From RGIG5299 sp045588575 (GTDB lineage Bacteria; Bacillota; Clostridia; Oscillospirales; RGIG5299): a stretch of DNA of 64,000 bases. The notes beneath the pieces are model-generated. The model did not search any database. It was not told where the DNA came from and saw nothing but the letters and a program-made list of their open reading frames with translations. The translations under genes were made by a program, and so were the position numbers. Location: the NCBI GenBank assembly GCA_045588575.1, contig JAZNEJ010000008.1:124001-188000 (forward strand). Reading direction: 5' to 3'. Positions 14,810 to 23,684 of this stretch are shown one piece after another; position 1 is the stretch's first letter, and each line of letters opens with the position of its first letter.

Positions 14810-16909
14810 ATGGCGAAGAAAATAATTTCAATTTTACTTTGTGTTGTTATGCTTGCAGGTCTTATGAGCTTTTTCTCTTCCTGTAACTTTCAAACCGTTG
14901 GAAGAACCTATTACATAAGCTCTTCAACCGGTAACGACGATAATGATGCAAAAACAGAAGGCTCCGCTTGGAAAACTCTTAAAAATCTCAAAAACACAAT
15001 TTTGCAAGAGGGCGACAGAATTTTATTAAAGCGCGGCGACGAATGGAACGAGCGTTTAGAAATTTACGGCGGCGGAAGCGAGGAGCATAAAGCTCTCGTT
15101 TCTTCCTACGGCAATCCCCTTGACCCCAAGCCGATAATTCGCCTTAATAACGGTCTTGACGATATTTGTTTGCTTTATTCCGACCTTCGTTACGACCCTC
15201 AGCAAAAAAATATGGCAAACGAAATGGGCAACATTATCATTGAAGAGCTCGACCTTCGTAACGCTTATCTCGGCATTTATATAAGAAATATTTTTTACAG
15301 CGCAAAGAACTTAACTGTAAGAAACGTTGATATTTCCGAGATTTACTGCGATGAAGCCGAAAGTAAATTCACTTGGGCGGGCGGTGGTCCCGAAATGGTT
15401 GAATATTACGGTAAGATGGCGAAAGGAAATCTTCCCAAGGTTAACAAAAACACCGGCATTGTAACCGAAACGGGCGGCGGCGGAAGCGAATGGGCTCTTT
15501 CAAGCGCGGTTTTAACAAACGGCGGCTGGGAAAACGTTGAATTTTCAAATATCATTATGAATAATGCAGGTCCCATTGGTCTTGTTGCCTTTAAAAACGT
15601 TTATATGCACGATATTACCGTTGCAGGCGGCGCAATTTTTAAAAGCGAGCATTGCACCGACGTTAAAATTGAAAGATGCCGCTCTCTTGAAGGCAACAAA
15701 AAATACAGCTTCTACGGCGGCACAACGGGAAGCTACGTTGGCACCTCCAGCAATTTCCTTGCTCAAAACATTGAAATTTCTTACATTTATAATCACGGTG
15801 AAAACGACGGTTGCGGCATTGATTATGAAACTCAGTGCTGGAATGCGGCTATTAAGGATTCCGTTTTCCACCACAACGATTCGGGTTCCCTTTTAATTAT
15901 GGCTCTTCCCGAATATGCTCTCCACGAAAACGTTTCTTTCGACCACAATCTTTGCTACGATAATATAAGAAATCCCAAAAACGGCATTTATAATTGGGAA
16001 ATTTTAATGAGCAATATCGGCAAGGATAATCTCTCCATTTCTTATAACGATTTCTTCACACGCGCAAGAACGAAATGGGGTCCCGTTTTGTATATAGGCT
16101 GTAACGAGGCTCCCCAATCTCCCACCACCACGAAAATTGATAATAACGAAAGCCGTCTTGATAACTACCGCACCCGTTTTAGCTTTAACAAAGACGGAAA
16201 CGGCGAGGGCTTTGCCGCTCACACCGGCACTTTTACCGTTGCAAACGGTGTTGGTAAAATAACCGCCAAAGATAAACTCGGCGCTATTGTTTTAAACAAC
16301 CCCATCAACGCCTTTTGTTATAAAAAGATGCTCTTTAACGTTTCAAACGATGCAAAAGGCACTCTTCAGGTTCAGTATGCTCTTGCCGACGGCACCGTTA
16401 AAAAGAGCGAAAAGGTAAATCTTAACGGCGCAGGCGGTTATATTGTTAATCTCGGTGAAAACATATCTTCCGCCATTTACGATATCGTTGTAATTTACAC
16501 TCCTTCAAGCTCAAACGGCTCGGTTGAGTTCGATTTCATTCAGTTTATGGTTGATATTGATGCCTCGGCAAGAAAGTCGGGCAACAAAACCATTGACGTA
16601 ACCTTCACGGGCGACAGCGTTCCCTTTATTGAAACCAATCCTCAGGTAAAATCAATCGCCCTTTCGGGCTATACGGTTAACGCCGTTGAAAAAATCAACT
16701 ACAACACCGTTAGAGTAACGGTTAACGAAAACGTCGGTAATCTTAAAAATCTTAAAGTTACCGCAAAGGCAGACCTTTTCATTGCATATTTTGCCGATAT
16801 TATTAAAGGTCTTGATTGCGACAGAACCGCCGCCGACGATGCGGCTCTTCTCGGTTGTCAAACTCAACACTACTTCTATAACGGAAGCATTAGCTTAACC
16901 TGTAAATAA
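14810..16909 (+). CDS. Beta-helix lipoprotein paralogue 2
   Basis: A 699-residue member with signal peptide ending in SFFSSC. It shares the STGNDDNDAKTEGSAWKT start, the GDEWNERLEIYGGGSEEHK segment, DGCGIDYETQCWNA and FHHNDSGSLLIMALPE. Its sequence is close to copy 4 at both ends, including the signal peptide and the 250 residues before the stop, but departs from copy 4 in the middle of the helix. It ends SISLTCK. The ribosome site is GGAGG. It is the first beta-helix gene after the glycyl-radical pair, and unlike the others has no terminator before its promoter, so some read-through from the activase is possible. Function is as uncertain as for copy 1. Confidence 0.75.
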   Translation: MAKKIISILLCVVMLAGLMSFFSSCNFQTVGRTYYISSSTGNDDNDAKTEGSAWKTLKNLKNTILQEGDRILLKRGDEWNERLEIYGGGSEEHKALVSSYGNPLDPKPIIRLNNGLDDICLLYSDLRYDPQQKNMANEMGNIIIEELDLRNAYLGIYIRNIFYSAKNLTVRNVDISEIYCDEAESKFTWAGGGPEMVEYYGKMAKGNLPKVNKNTGIVTETGGGGSEWALSSAVLTNGGWENVEFSNIIMNNAGPIGLVAFKNVYMHDITVAGGAIFKSEHCTDVKIERCRSLEGNKKYSFYGGTTGSYVGTSSNFLAQNIEISYIYNHGENDGCGIDYETQCWNAAIKDSVFHHNDSGSLLIMALPEYALHENVSFDHNLCYDNIRNPKNGIYNWEILMSNIGKDNLSISYNDFFTRARTKWGPVLYIGCNEAPQSPTTTKIDNNESRLDNYRTRFSFNKDGNGEGFAAHTGTFTVANGVGKITAKDKLGAIVLNNPINAFCYKKMLFNVSNDAKGTLQVQYALADGTVKKSEKVNLNGAGGYIVNLGENISSAIYDIVVIYTPSSSNGSVEFDFIQFMVDIDASARKSGNKTIDVTFTGDSVPFIETNPQVKSIALSGYTVNAVEKINYNTVRVTVNENVGNLKNLKVTAKADLFIAYFADIIKGLDCDRTAADDAALLGCQTQHYFYNGSISLTCK

Positions 16910-16914
16910 ATTTT

Positions 16915-16942
16915 AAAAAACCCGAGTTTTTTCGGGTTTTTT
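16915..16942 (+). terminator. Terminator of beta-helix gene 2
   Basis: A6CCCGA/TTCGGGT6 hairpin followed directly by the next promoter. Confidence 0.9.
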
Positions 16943-16943
16943 A

Positions 16944-16972
16944 TTGCTTTTTTAAATCGGTTATGCTATTAT
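16944..16972 (+). promoter_or_regulatory. Promoter of beta-helix gene 3
   Basis: TTGCTT (16944-16949), 17 bases ending in TGC, and TATTAT (16967-16972). Confidence 0.65.
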
Positions 16973-17041
16973 TAAAACAATGGCAAAAGCCACTAAAATA
17001 AAACGAAAGAAAGCAACCCGAAAGTTTTGGAGGAATGCAAA

Positions 17042-19135
17042 ATGGCAACGAAAAAAATAGGCAACACCTATTACATCAGCTGGTCTGAAGGTAACGACTC
17101 AAACAGCGGCAAAAGCAAAAACGCTCCCTGGAAAAGCTTTAAAAAAATTAATGCCAAGGTTTTAAAGCCGGGCGATAAGGTTTTATTAAAAAGAGGCGAT
17201 ATTTGGCACGAGCGTTTGGAAATTTACGGCGGCGGCTCGGAAGAAAACAACGTTTTGGTTTCGGCATACGGCGATAAAAACGCACCCAAGCCTCGAATTC
17301 AGCTTTCAAACGGAATGGACGACATTTGCGTTTTGGTTTCCGACGTAAGATATAATAAAAGCGGTAAAAATCAAATTCACGAATGCTCAAACCTCATAAT
17401 CGAAGAACTCGACCTTCGCAACACCTATCTCGGCATTTATTTCAGACTTAAATTCTTAAAGAGCAAAAACTTAATCGTCAGAAACATCTACTTCCACGAT
17501 ATTTTCTGCGATGAAACTCTTAAGTCTATGGCAACCAAATACGGCGGCTGCGTAGAAGAGATGAACAGACAAGGCGCAAGAATTAAAGGAAATCTTGCCA
17601 TTGTTAATCTCGAAAAGAGAAGAGCCGTTGCCCCCACGGGAGCAGCAGCCGAATATCTTCTTGCCTGCGCGGTTATCTTTAACGGCGGCTACTCAAACGT
17701 TGAGCTTTACAATTTAACTCTTTATAACGTTTACGTTGGCATTGAGCTTATTGCGGTTAAAGACGTTTTCCTTCACGATATGGTTTCTTCCGGCAACTGC
17801 TCGTTCCGTTTGCAGCTTTGTGAAAACGTTAGAGTTGAAAGATGCCGTATGCTTTCAAGCGGCGTAGACTACACCTTCTTCGGCGGCACCTGCGGTTCCT
17901 ATTTTGCAGATTCCGACCATAACCTCATTAAAAACAACGAGCTTTCCTACACATATAACTTAGGCGAAAACGACGGCTGCGCGCTCGACTTCGAATACCG
18001 TTGCGGCCACACCACCATTGAAAACAACGTATTCCATCACAACGATTCGGGCTCAATGCTCTTTATGGGACTTCAGGAGGGCCAGCGCCATAACAACGTT
18101 GTTGTTGAAAACAACCTTTCTTACGCCAACATAAGAAACCCCAAAAATCAGCAGTATAATTTTGAATTTTTATGCGACGTTTTGGGCTTTGATAACACCG
18201 AGGAAACCGTGCGTCTTGCAGGAAACACAATGTTTACAAGAGAAATTTCCAACGGCCACCGCACCTTCTTCTTCGGAAGCCTCGAAGAACAATATAAAAT
18301 CTTGCGTCTTTGCGACGGCGGCTCTTCCACCCCCAACAGCTATCCTCGCCTTCACGCAAAAAACAACAAGAATAACCTCAAAAACTACCACAACCGTCTT
18401 GCATTCTTAAAAGATTACGATAACTTAAACCTTCTCCCCGAAAAAACCATGGTAAACGTTGAAGACGGCGTTTTAACCCTTTACCCCAGAAACGGCGTTG
18501 CCAAAACGGTTTTAACCACCCCCATCAACGGCTTCTGCTACACCAAGGCAAGACTTGTTGTTAATAACGATGCAAAGGGCGACCTTGCAATTAGCTACAC
18601 TCTTTCCGACGGCACCCTCGTAATGCTCGACGATATTAAAATAAGAGGTGCGGGCGAATATATTGTAACTCTTGCCGATGAAGCAATTTGCTCGATAATC
18701 CGCAACTTCACCATCGTCTTCAAGCCCTCGAGAGGCAACACTCCCCTTGAAATTTCAATGTTCGAATTCTTGCCCGACTTAAACGGAAGCGCAAACAAGG
18801 CGGGAGATAACGAAATAGATGTAACCTTCGGCGGCGTTTCATTCCCGATGATTGCTTTTTATCCTCAGGCAGAGGATATTGAAATTGAAGGCTACACCGT
18901 TAAGGGAATTGAAAAGCTCAGCCACAACACTTTAAGAGTAACGGTAGCCGAAAAGGTTGGCTCGCTTAAAGACGTTAAAGTAACGGCAAAGGCAGCATTA
19001 TTCCTTGAATATTTCAAGGACCTTCTTAACGGTCTTGACTGCGAACGCTCAATTTCCGACGATTCAGCTCTTGCAGGCGTTGCCACCGATAAAACGAGCT
19101 ACTACAACGGCGCTCTTATCTTCAATTGTAAATAA
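17042..19135 (+). CDS. Beta-helix paralogue 3, lacking a signal peptide
   Basis: A 697-residue member and the only one without a signal peptide: it starts MATKKIGNTYYISWSEGND, so the family domain begins at residue 9. The ATG is 7-8 bases after GGAGG and about 70 bases below its promoter, and no hydrophobic leader is encoded upstream in frame, so this is not a misplaced start. It is the most divergent copy: DYETQCW is replaced by DFEYRCGHTTI and SLLIMELP by SMLFMGLQ. FHHNDSGS, GLDCERS and the terminal CK are kept. It may act inside the cell, or leave by another route. It is flanked by the usual promoter and terminator. Confidence 0.75.
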   Translation: MATKKIGNTYYISWSEGNDSNSGKSKNAPWKSFKKINAKVLKPGDKVLLKRGDIWHERLEIYGGGSEENNVLVSAYGDKNAPKPRIQLSNGMDDICVLVSDVRYNKSGKNQIHECSNLIIEELDLRNTYLGIYFRLKFLKSKNLIVRNIYFHDIFCDETLKSMATKYGGCVEEMNRQGARIKGNLAIVNLEKRRAVAPTGAAAEYLLACAVIFNGGYSNVELYNLTLYNVYVGIELIAVKDVFLHDMVSSGNCSFRLQLCENVRVERCRMLSSGVDYTFFGGTCGSYFADSDHNLIKNNELSYTYNLGENDGCALDFEYRCGHTTIENNVFHHNDSGSMLFMGLQEGQRHNNVVVENNLSYANIRNPKNQQYNFEFLCDVLGFDNTEETVRLAGNTMFTREISNGHRTFFFGSLEEQYKILRLCDGGSSTPNSYPRLHAKNNKNNLKNYHNRLAFLKDYDNLNLLPEKTMVNVEDGVLTLYPRNGVAKTVLTTPINGFCYTKARLVVNNDAKGDLAISYTLSDGTLVMLDDIKIRGAGEYIVTLADEAICSIIRNFTIVFKPSRGNTPLEISMFEFLPDLNGSANKAGDNEIDVTFGGVSFPMIAFYPQAEDIEIEGYTVKGIEKLSHNTLRVTVAEKVGSLKDVKVTAKAALFLEYFKDLLNGLDCERSISDDSALAGVATDKTSYYNGALIFNCK

Positions 19136-19148
19136 ATTTAAACATTTT

Positions 19149-19178
19149 AAAAAACCCGATTTTTTTCGGGTTTTTTTA
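19149..19178 (+). terminator. Terminator of beta-helix gene 3
   Basis: A6CCCGA/TCGGGT7 hairpin. Confidence 0.9.
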
Positions 19179-19207
19179 TTGCTTTTTTTAAATCTATATG
19201 TTATATT
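19179..19207 (+). promoter_or_regulatory. Promoter of beta-helix gene 4
   Basis: TTGCTT (19179-19184), 17 bases ending in TGT, and TATATT (19202-19207). It begins in the preceding terminator's tail. Confidence 0.65.
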
Positions 19208-19248
19208 TATATAGGATTAAATCCGCAAAGAATACGGAGGAAAGAAAA

Positions 19249-21342
19249 ATGGCAAAGAAGATAATTTCAATTTTACTTTGCGTTGTTATGCTTGCAGGCG
19301 TTATGAGCTTTTTATCGGCTTGTAATTTCCAAACCGTTGGAAGAACCTATTACATAAGCTCTTCAACCGGTAACGACGATAACGATGCAAAAACAGAAGG
19401 CTCTGCTTGGAAAACCTTTAAAAACCTCAAAACAACCGTTTTAAAGGAAGGCGACAGAGTTTTACTCAAAAGAGGCGACGAATGGAACGAGCGCCTTGAA
19501 ATCTACGGCGGCGGCTCGAAAGAGCACATGGCTTTGGTTTCGGCATACGGCGATAAAAACGCGCCCAGACCTCGCATTAAACTTAACAACACAATCGACG
19601 ATATATGCGTTTTGGTTTCCGACGTTCACTACGAAAAAGACCAGAAAAATATGGTTAACGAAATTTCCAACCTTATCATCGAGGAGCTCGATATAAGAAA
19701 CGCTTATCTCGGCATTTATTTCAGAACCTTGTTCTTCACACACAAAAACCTTATTGTAAGAAATCTTGAAATTTCTGAAATTTGGGCAGAGGGCGTTTCG
19801 AGTCCCACCGGCGGAAGCGCAGTAACCGACGCTGCAATTGCCGCTCAACCCAAAGGAAATCTTCCCAAGGTTAACAAAAACACCGGTCTTGTAACCGAAA
19901 CGGGCGGCGGCGCTAACGAATGGCTCCTTGCAAGCGCAGTTTTATTCACGGGCGGATGGGAAAACGTTGAATTCGGAAATCTCCGCTTTAACAATGCCGT
20001 TAACGGCCTCGAGCTTATAGTTATGAAGGACGTTTGGGTTCACGATATAATTTCCGCAGGCGGTCTTGTTTTCCGTTCACAGCACTCCGAAAACGTTAAG
20101 GTTGAAAGATGCCGCTTGCTTTCCACTCACGAAGAATTCACCTTCTGGGGCGGTATGACCGGAAGCTATCTCGGCACTGCTACCAATAACGTTGTAACCA
20201 ACAACGAGTTCTCTTACTGTTACAGAAACGGCCAGAACGACGGCTGCGGTCTTGACTATGAAACTCAGTGCTGGGATACCAAGGTTGAATACAACGTATT
20301 CCACCACAACGATTCGGGCTCGCTTTTAATTATGGAGCTTCCCGATTACGGCGTTCACGATAACATAACTTTCGACCACAACCTTTGTTACAACAACATA
20401 AGAGACCCCAAAACCACAACTTACAACTACGAAGTTTTAATGAGAAACCACGGCACCAACAATATTTCAATTTCCTATAACGATTTCTTCACTCCCGCAA
20501 GAACAAAATGGGGCATTGTTGATTACATTGGCTGCAATGAAGACAGAGTTGCCGCTTCAACCATTCAGGTTGGCAACAACGAAAAAACCGTTGACGATTA
20601 CCGCACCCGTTTTAGCTTTAACAAAGACGGCTTCGGCGAGGGATTTGCCGCTCACACCGGCTCGTTCACCGTTGCAAACGGCGTTGGTAAAATAACCGCC
20701 AAGGATAAGCTCGGCGCTATTGTTTTAAACAATCCCATCAACGGCTTCTGCTACAAGAAGATGCTCTTTAACGTTGCAAACGATGCAAAAGGCACTCTTC
20801 AGGTTCAGTATTCTCTTTCCGACGGCACCGTTAAAAAGAGTGAAAAGGTAAATCTTAACGGCGCAGGCGGCTACATTGTAAATCTCGGTGAGGATATCAA
20901 TTCCGCACTTTACAACATCGTTGTAATTTACACTCCCTCAAGCTCAAACGGCTCGGTTGAATTCGATTTCATTCAGTTTATGATTGATATGGATGCAACC
21001 GCAAGAAAGTCGGGTAACAAAACCATCGACGTAACCTTTGTTGGCGATAGCGTTCCCTTTGTTTCCGATAAAGCAACCGCAAAGCACATCTCCATTAACG
21101 GCTACACCGTAACCAAAATGGAAAAGGTAAACTACAACACCGTTAGAGTAACGGTTAACGAAAACGTCGGTAACGTTAAAAATCTTAAAGTTACCGCACA
21201 GGCAGGTCTCTTTATAGACTATTTTGCCGATATCATTAAAGGTCTTGATTGCGACAGAACCGCCGCAGACGATGCAGCTCTTCTCGGTTGCCAAACTCAA
21301 GCCTACTATTATAGCGGCGCACTTGCTTTCACCTGCAAATAA
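19249..21342 (+). CDS. Beta-helix lipoprotein paralogue 4
   Basis: A 697-residue member with signal peptide ending in SFLSAC, a better lipobox than copy 1. The start is ATG 19249 after CGGAGG; an upstream in-frame ATG at 19198 lies inside the promoter. The leader and the C-terminal half are nearly those of copy 2, whereas the central helix (WLLASAVLFTGGWENVEF and VLMRNHGTNNISISYND) follows copies 1 and 6, so the gene looks mosaic. It has DGCGLDYETQCWD, FHHNDSGSLLIMELP, GLDCDRT and terminal TCK. It is a monocistronic cassette; function is uncertain as for copy 1. Confidence 0.75.
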   Translation: MAKKIISILLCVVMLAGVMSFLSACNFQTVGRTYYISSSTGNDDNDAKTEGSAWKTFKNLKTTVLKEGDRVLLKRGDEWNERLEIYGGGSKEHMALVSAYGDKNAPRPRIKLNNTIDDICVLVSDVHYEKDQKNMVNEISNLIIEELDIRNAYLGIYFRTLFFTHKNLIVRNLEISEIWAEGVSSPTGGSAVTDAAIAAQPKGNLPKVNKNTGLVTETGGGANEWLLASAVLFTGGWENVEFGNLRFNNAVNGLELIVMKDVWVHDIISAGGLVFRSQHSENVKVERCRLLSTHEEFTFWGGMTGSYLGTATNNVVTNNEFSYCYRNGQNDGCGLDYETQCWDTKVEYNVFHHNDSGSLLIMELPDYGVHDNITFDHNLCYNNIRDPKTTTYNYEVLMRNHGTNNISISYNDFFTPARTKWGIVDYIGCNEDRVAASTIQVGNNEKTVDDYRTRFSFNKDGFGEGFAAHTGSFTVANGVGKITAKDKLGAIVLNNPINGFCYKKMLFNVANDAKGTLQVQYSLSDGTVKKSEKVNLNGAGGYIVNLGEDINSALYNIVVIYTPSSSNGSVEFDFIQFMIDMDATARKSGNKTIDVTFVGDSVPFVSDKATAKHISINGYTVTKMEKVNYNTVRVTVNENVGNVKNLKVTAQAGLFIDYFADIIKGLDCDRTAADDAALLGCQTQAYYYSGALAFTCK

Positions 21343-21350
21343 TAAAACCC

Positions 21351-21379
21351 AAAGCCCCGAGTTTTTCGGGGCTTTTTTT
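21351..21379 (+). terminator. Terminator of beta-helix gene 4
   Basis: AAAGCCCCGA/TCGGGGCTTT hairpin with a T7 tail. Confidence 0.9.
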
Positions 21380-21380
21380 G

Positions 21381-21409
21381 TTGCAATTCATATTTTTTTA
21401 TGTTATTAT
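21381..21409 (+). promoter_or_regulatory. Promoter of beta-helix gene 5
   Basis: TTGCAA (21381-21386), 17 bases ending in TGT, and TATTAT (21404-21409). Confidence 0.65.
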
Positions 21410-21451
21410 AAGTATATATTCTTAATCCAATAGAATTAGAGGGATTTCAAA

Positions 21452-23581
21452 ATGCTGAAAAAGATAATTTCAATTTTGCTTTGCGTTATAATTTTATTCG
21501 GCTTAACGAGCTTTTTTTCTTCTTGCAGCGTTAAACTCGGAAGAAGCTACTACATAAGCTCTTCAACCGGCAACGACGCAAACGATGCCAAAACCGAAAA
21601 AACCGCTTGGAAAAGCTTTGAAAATCTTAAAGACGTGGTTCTTCAGCCCGGCGATAAGGTTTTATTAAAGCGTGGCGACGAATGGAACGAGCGCTTGGAA
21701 ATCTACGGCGGCGGAAGCACGAAATGCAGAGCTTTGGTTTCCTCTTACGGCGATATATCTAAGCCAAAGCCCATAATCCGTCTTAATAACACCATAAACG
21801 ATATTTGCGTTTTGGTTGCCGACGTTCGATATGATGAAAATCAGCAGAATATGTTTAACGAGATTTCCAATCTCACCATTGAAAATTTAGACGTTCGCAA
21901 CGCATATCTCGGAATTTATATCAGAACTCTCAAATACTACTGCAAAAATTTAACCATTCAAAATTGCGATATTTCTAACATCTGGGCAGAAGAAATTTTA
22001 GAAACCAACTCAAGCGGCTATAAATGCGTGCTTAATTACTCCATTCCCGGAAGCCTTGGCGAAAGATACGCCACAATGGCAAAAGGAAATCTTCCTTATT
22101 GGAACAGGCAAACAAACGAAGTATTGCCCACCGGCGGCGGTGCAATCGGTGATGAAGCTTGGTTCCTTGCCAGCGCAGTATTATTCACGGGCGGCTGGAC
22201 TAACGTTGAAATAGGCAATATAGTTATGAACAACAATATGAACGGTCTTGAGCTCATTGCCTCGAAGGATATTTGGGTGCACGACGTTATTGCCGCAGGC
22301 AGTCTTACCTTCCGCTCACAGCATTGCACCAACGTTACCATTGAAAGAACCCGTTGCTTGCAAACTCATCAGGAAATTACCTTCTGGGGCGGCATTACGG
22401 GAAGCTATTTCGGCACCACCACAAACGGTATTTTCAAAAACAGCGAGATTTCTTACGTTTGGAGAAACGGTGAAAACGACGGCTGCGCCATAGACTACGA
22501 AACTCAGTGTTGGGATTGCAAAATTGAAAACAACGCCTTCCATCATAACGATTCGGGCTCGCTTTTAATTATGGAGCTTCCCGCAACTGCAACTCATTCT
22601 AACGTTACCTTCAACTCCAATCTTTGTTACGATAACATAAGAGACCCCAAAAGCGGCATTTATAACTGGGAAGTTTTTATGAAAAACAACGGCAGAGATA
22701 ATATATCAATCTCCTATAACGATTTCTTCACGCCGTTCAGAACCAAATGGGGCATTCCCGGATATATAGGTTGTAATGAAGACAGATTTGCCGCAACCAC
22801 AATTAAAGACGGTAACGTTGAAAAGGATACCGACGATTACCGCACTCGTTTTTCCTTTAACAAAGACGGAAATACGGAAGGCTGGAAAATTCTTAACGGA
22901 AGCTTCACCGTGGCAAACGGCATTGGTAAGTTAACGGCGAAAAACAAGCTTGCCGCAATGGTTTTAGATATTCCCGTTAACGGCTTTTGCTATAAAGAGC
23001 TTCTTTTTAAGGTTACCAATAACGCAAAGGGAATGCTTCAGCTTCAATATGCAAACTCCGACGGAACTATTATAAGAACCGAAAAGGTAGCGGTAAACGG
23101 CGCAGGGGAATATTCCGTTTCTCTCGGAAAAGACATCTATTCCGTTTTGAAAAACGTTACGGTTTTATTCACTCCCGTTGAGCCTAACGGAAGCTTGGAG
23201 CTTGACTACGCTCAGTTTATTCTCGATATGAGTGCCTCGGCAAAAAAATCGGGAACAAGAACCATCGACGTAACCTTTACGGGTGAATCGTTCCCCGTTA
23301 TAAGCGATTATTTGCAAGCAAGCTATTTAACGGTTAACGGCTATACGGTTAACAAAATTGAAAAAATAAATTACAACACTGTCAGAGTAACCGTTAACAA
23401 AAACGTGGGTAATTTAAGCAACCTGAAAATTACCGCAAAAGCAGAGCTTTTCATTCCTTACTTTGCCGATATCATTAAAGGGCTTGACTGCGACAGAACC
23501 GCCGCAGACGATGCAGCTCTTCTCGGTTGCTCCGCTCAAAGCTACTACTATAACGGAAGCATTTCCTTAACCTGTAAATAA
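21452..23581 (+). CDS. Beta-helix lipoprotein paralogue 5
   Basis: A 709-residue member; signal peptide MLKKIISILLCVIILFG ends in SFFSSC. A family-specific insertion near residues 190-215 (SSGYKCVLNYSIPGSLGERY) extends the loop that follows the first set of helix coils, a place where all copies differ in length. DGCAIDYETQCWDC and FHHNDSGSLLIMELP are conserved, as are GLDCDRT and the terminal TCK. Its last 60 codons are almost base-for-base those of copy 6. The ribosome site is AGAGGG. Own promoter and terminator; function uncertain. Confidence 0.75.
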   Translation: MLKKIISILLCVIILFGLTSFFSSCSVKLGRSYYISSSTGNDANDAKTEKTAWKSFENLKDVVLQPGDKVLLKRGDEWNERLEIYGGGSTKCRALVSSYGDISKPKPIIRLNNTINDICVLVADVRYDENQQNMFNEISNLTIENLDVRNAYLGIYIRTLKYYCKNLTIQNCDISNIWAEEILETNSSGYKCVLNYSIPGSLGERYATMAKGNLPYWNRQTNEVLPTGGGAIGDEAWFLASAVLFTGGWTNVEIGNIVMNNNMNGLELIASKDIWVHDVIAAGSLTFRSQHCTNVTIERTRCLQTHQEITFWGGITGSYFGTTTNGIFKNSEISYVWRNGENDGCAIDYETQCWDCKIENNAFHHNDSGSLLIMELPATATHSNVTFNSNLCYDNIRDPKSGIYNWEVFMKNNGRDNISISYNDFFTPFRTKWGIPGYIGCNEDRFAATTIKDGNVEKDTDDYRTRFSFNKDGNTEGWKILNGSFTVANGIGKLTAKNKLAAMVLDIPVNGFCYKELLFKVTNNAKGMLQLQYANSDGTIIRTEKVAVNGAGEYSVSLGKDIYSVLKNVTVLFTPVEPNGSLELDYAQFILDMSASAKKSGTRTIDVTFTGESFPVISDYLQASYLTVNGYTVNKIEKINYNTVRVTVNKNVGNLSNLKITAKAELFIPYFADIIKGLDCDRTAADDAALLGCSAQSYYYNGSISLTCK

Positions 23582-23595
23582 AATAAAAAAAGTAA

Positions 23596-23622
23596 AAAAG
23601 CCCCGAATTTTCGGGGCTTTTT
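23596..23622 (+). terminator. Terminator of beta-helix gene 5
   Basis: AAAAGCCCCGA/TCGGGGCTTTT hairpin with a T tail. Confidence 0.9.
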
Positions 23623-23624
23623 TA

Positions 23625-23653
23625 TTGCAATAAAACAAAATATATGCTAATAT
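23625..23653 (+). promoter_or_regulatory. Promoter of beta-helix gene 6
   Basis: TTGCAA (23625-23630), 17 bases ending in TGC, and TAATAT (23648-23653). Confidence 0.6.
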
Positions 23654-23684
23654 ATATTTACCCTTGAAATGCGAGGTAAAAATT

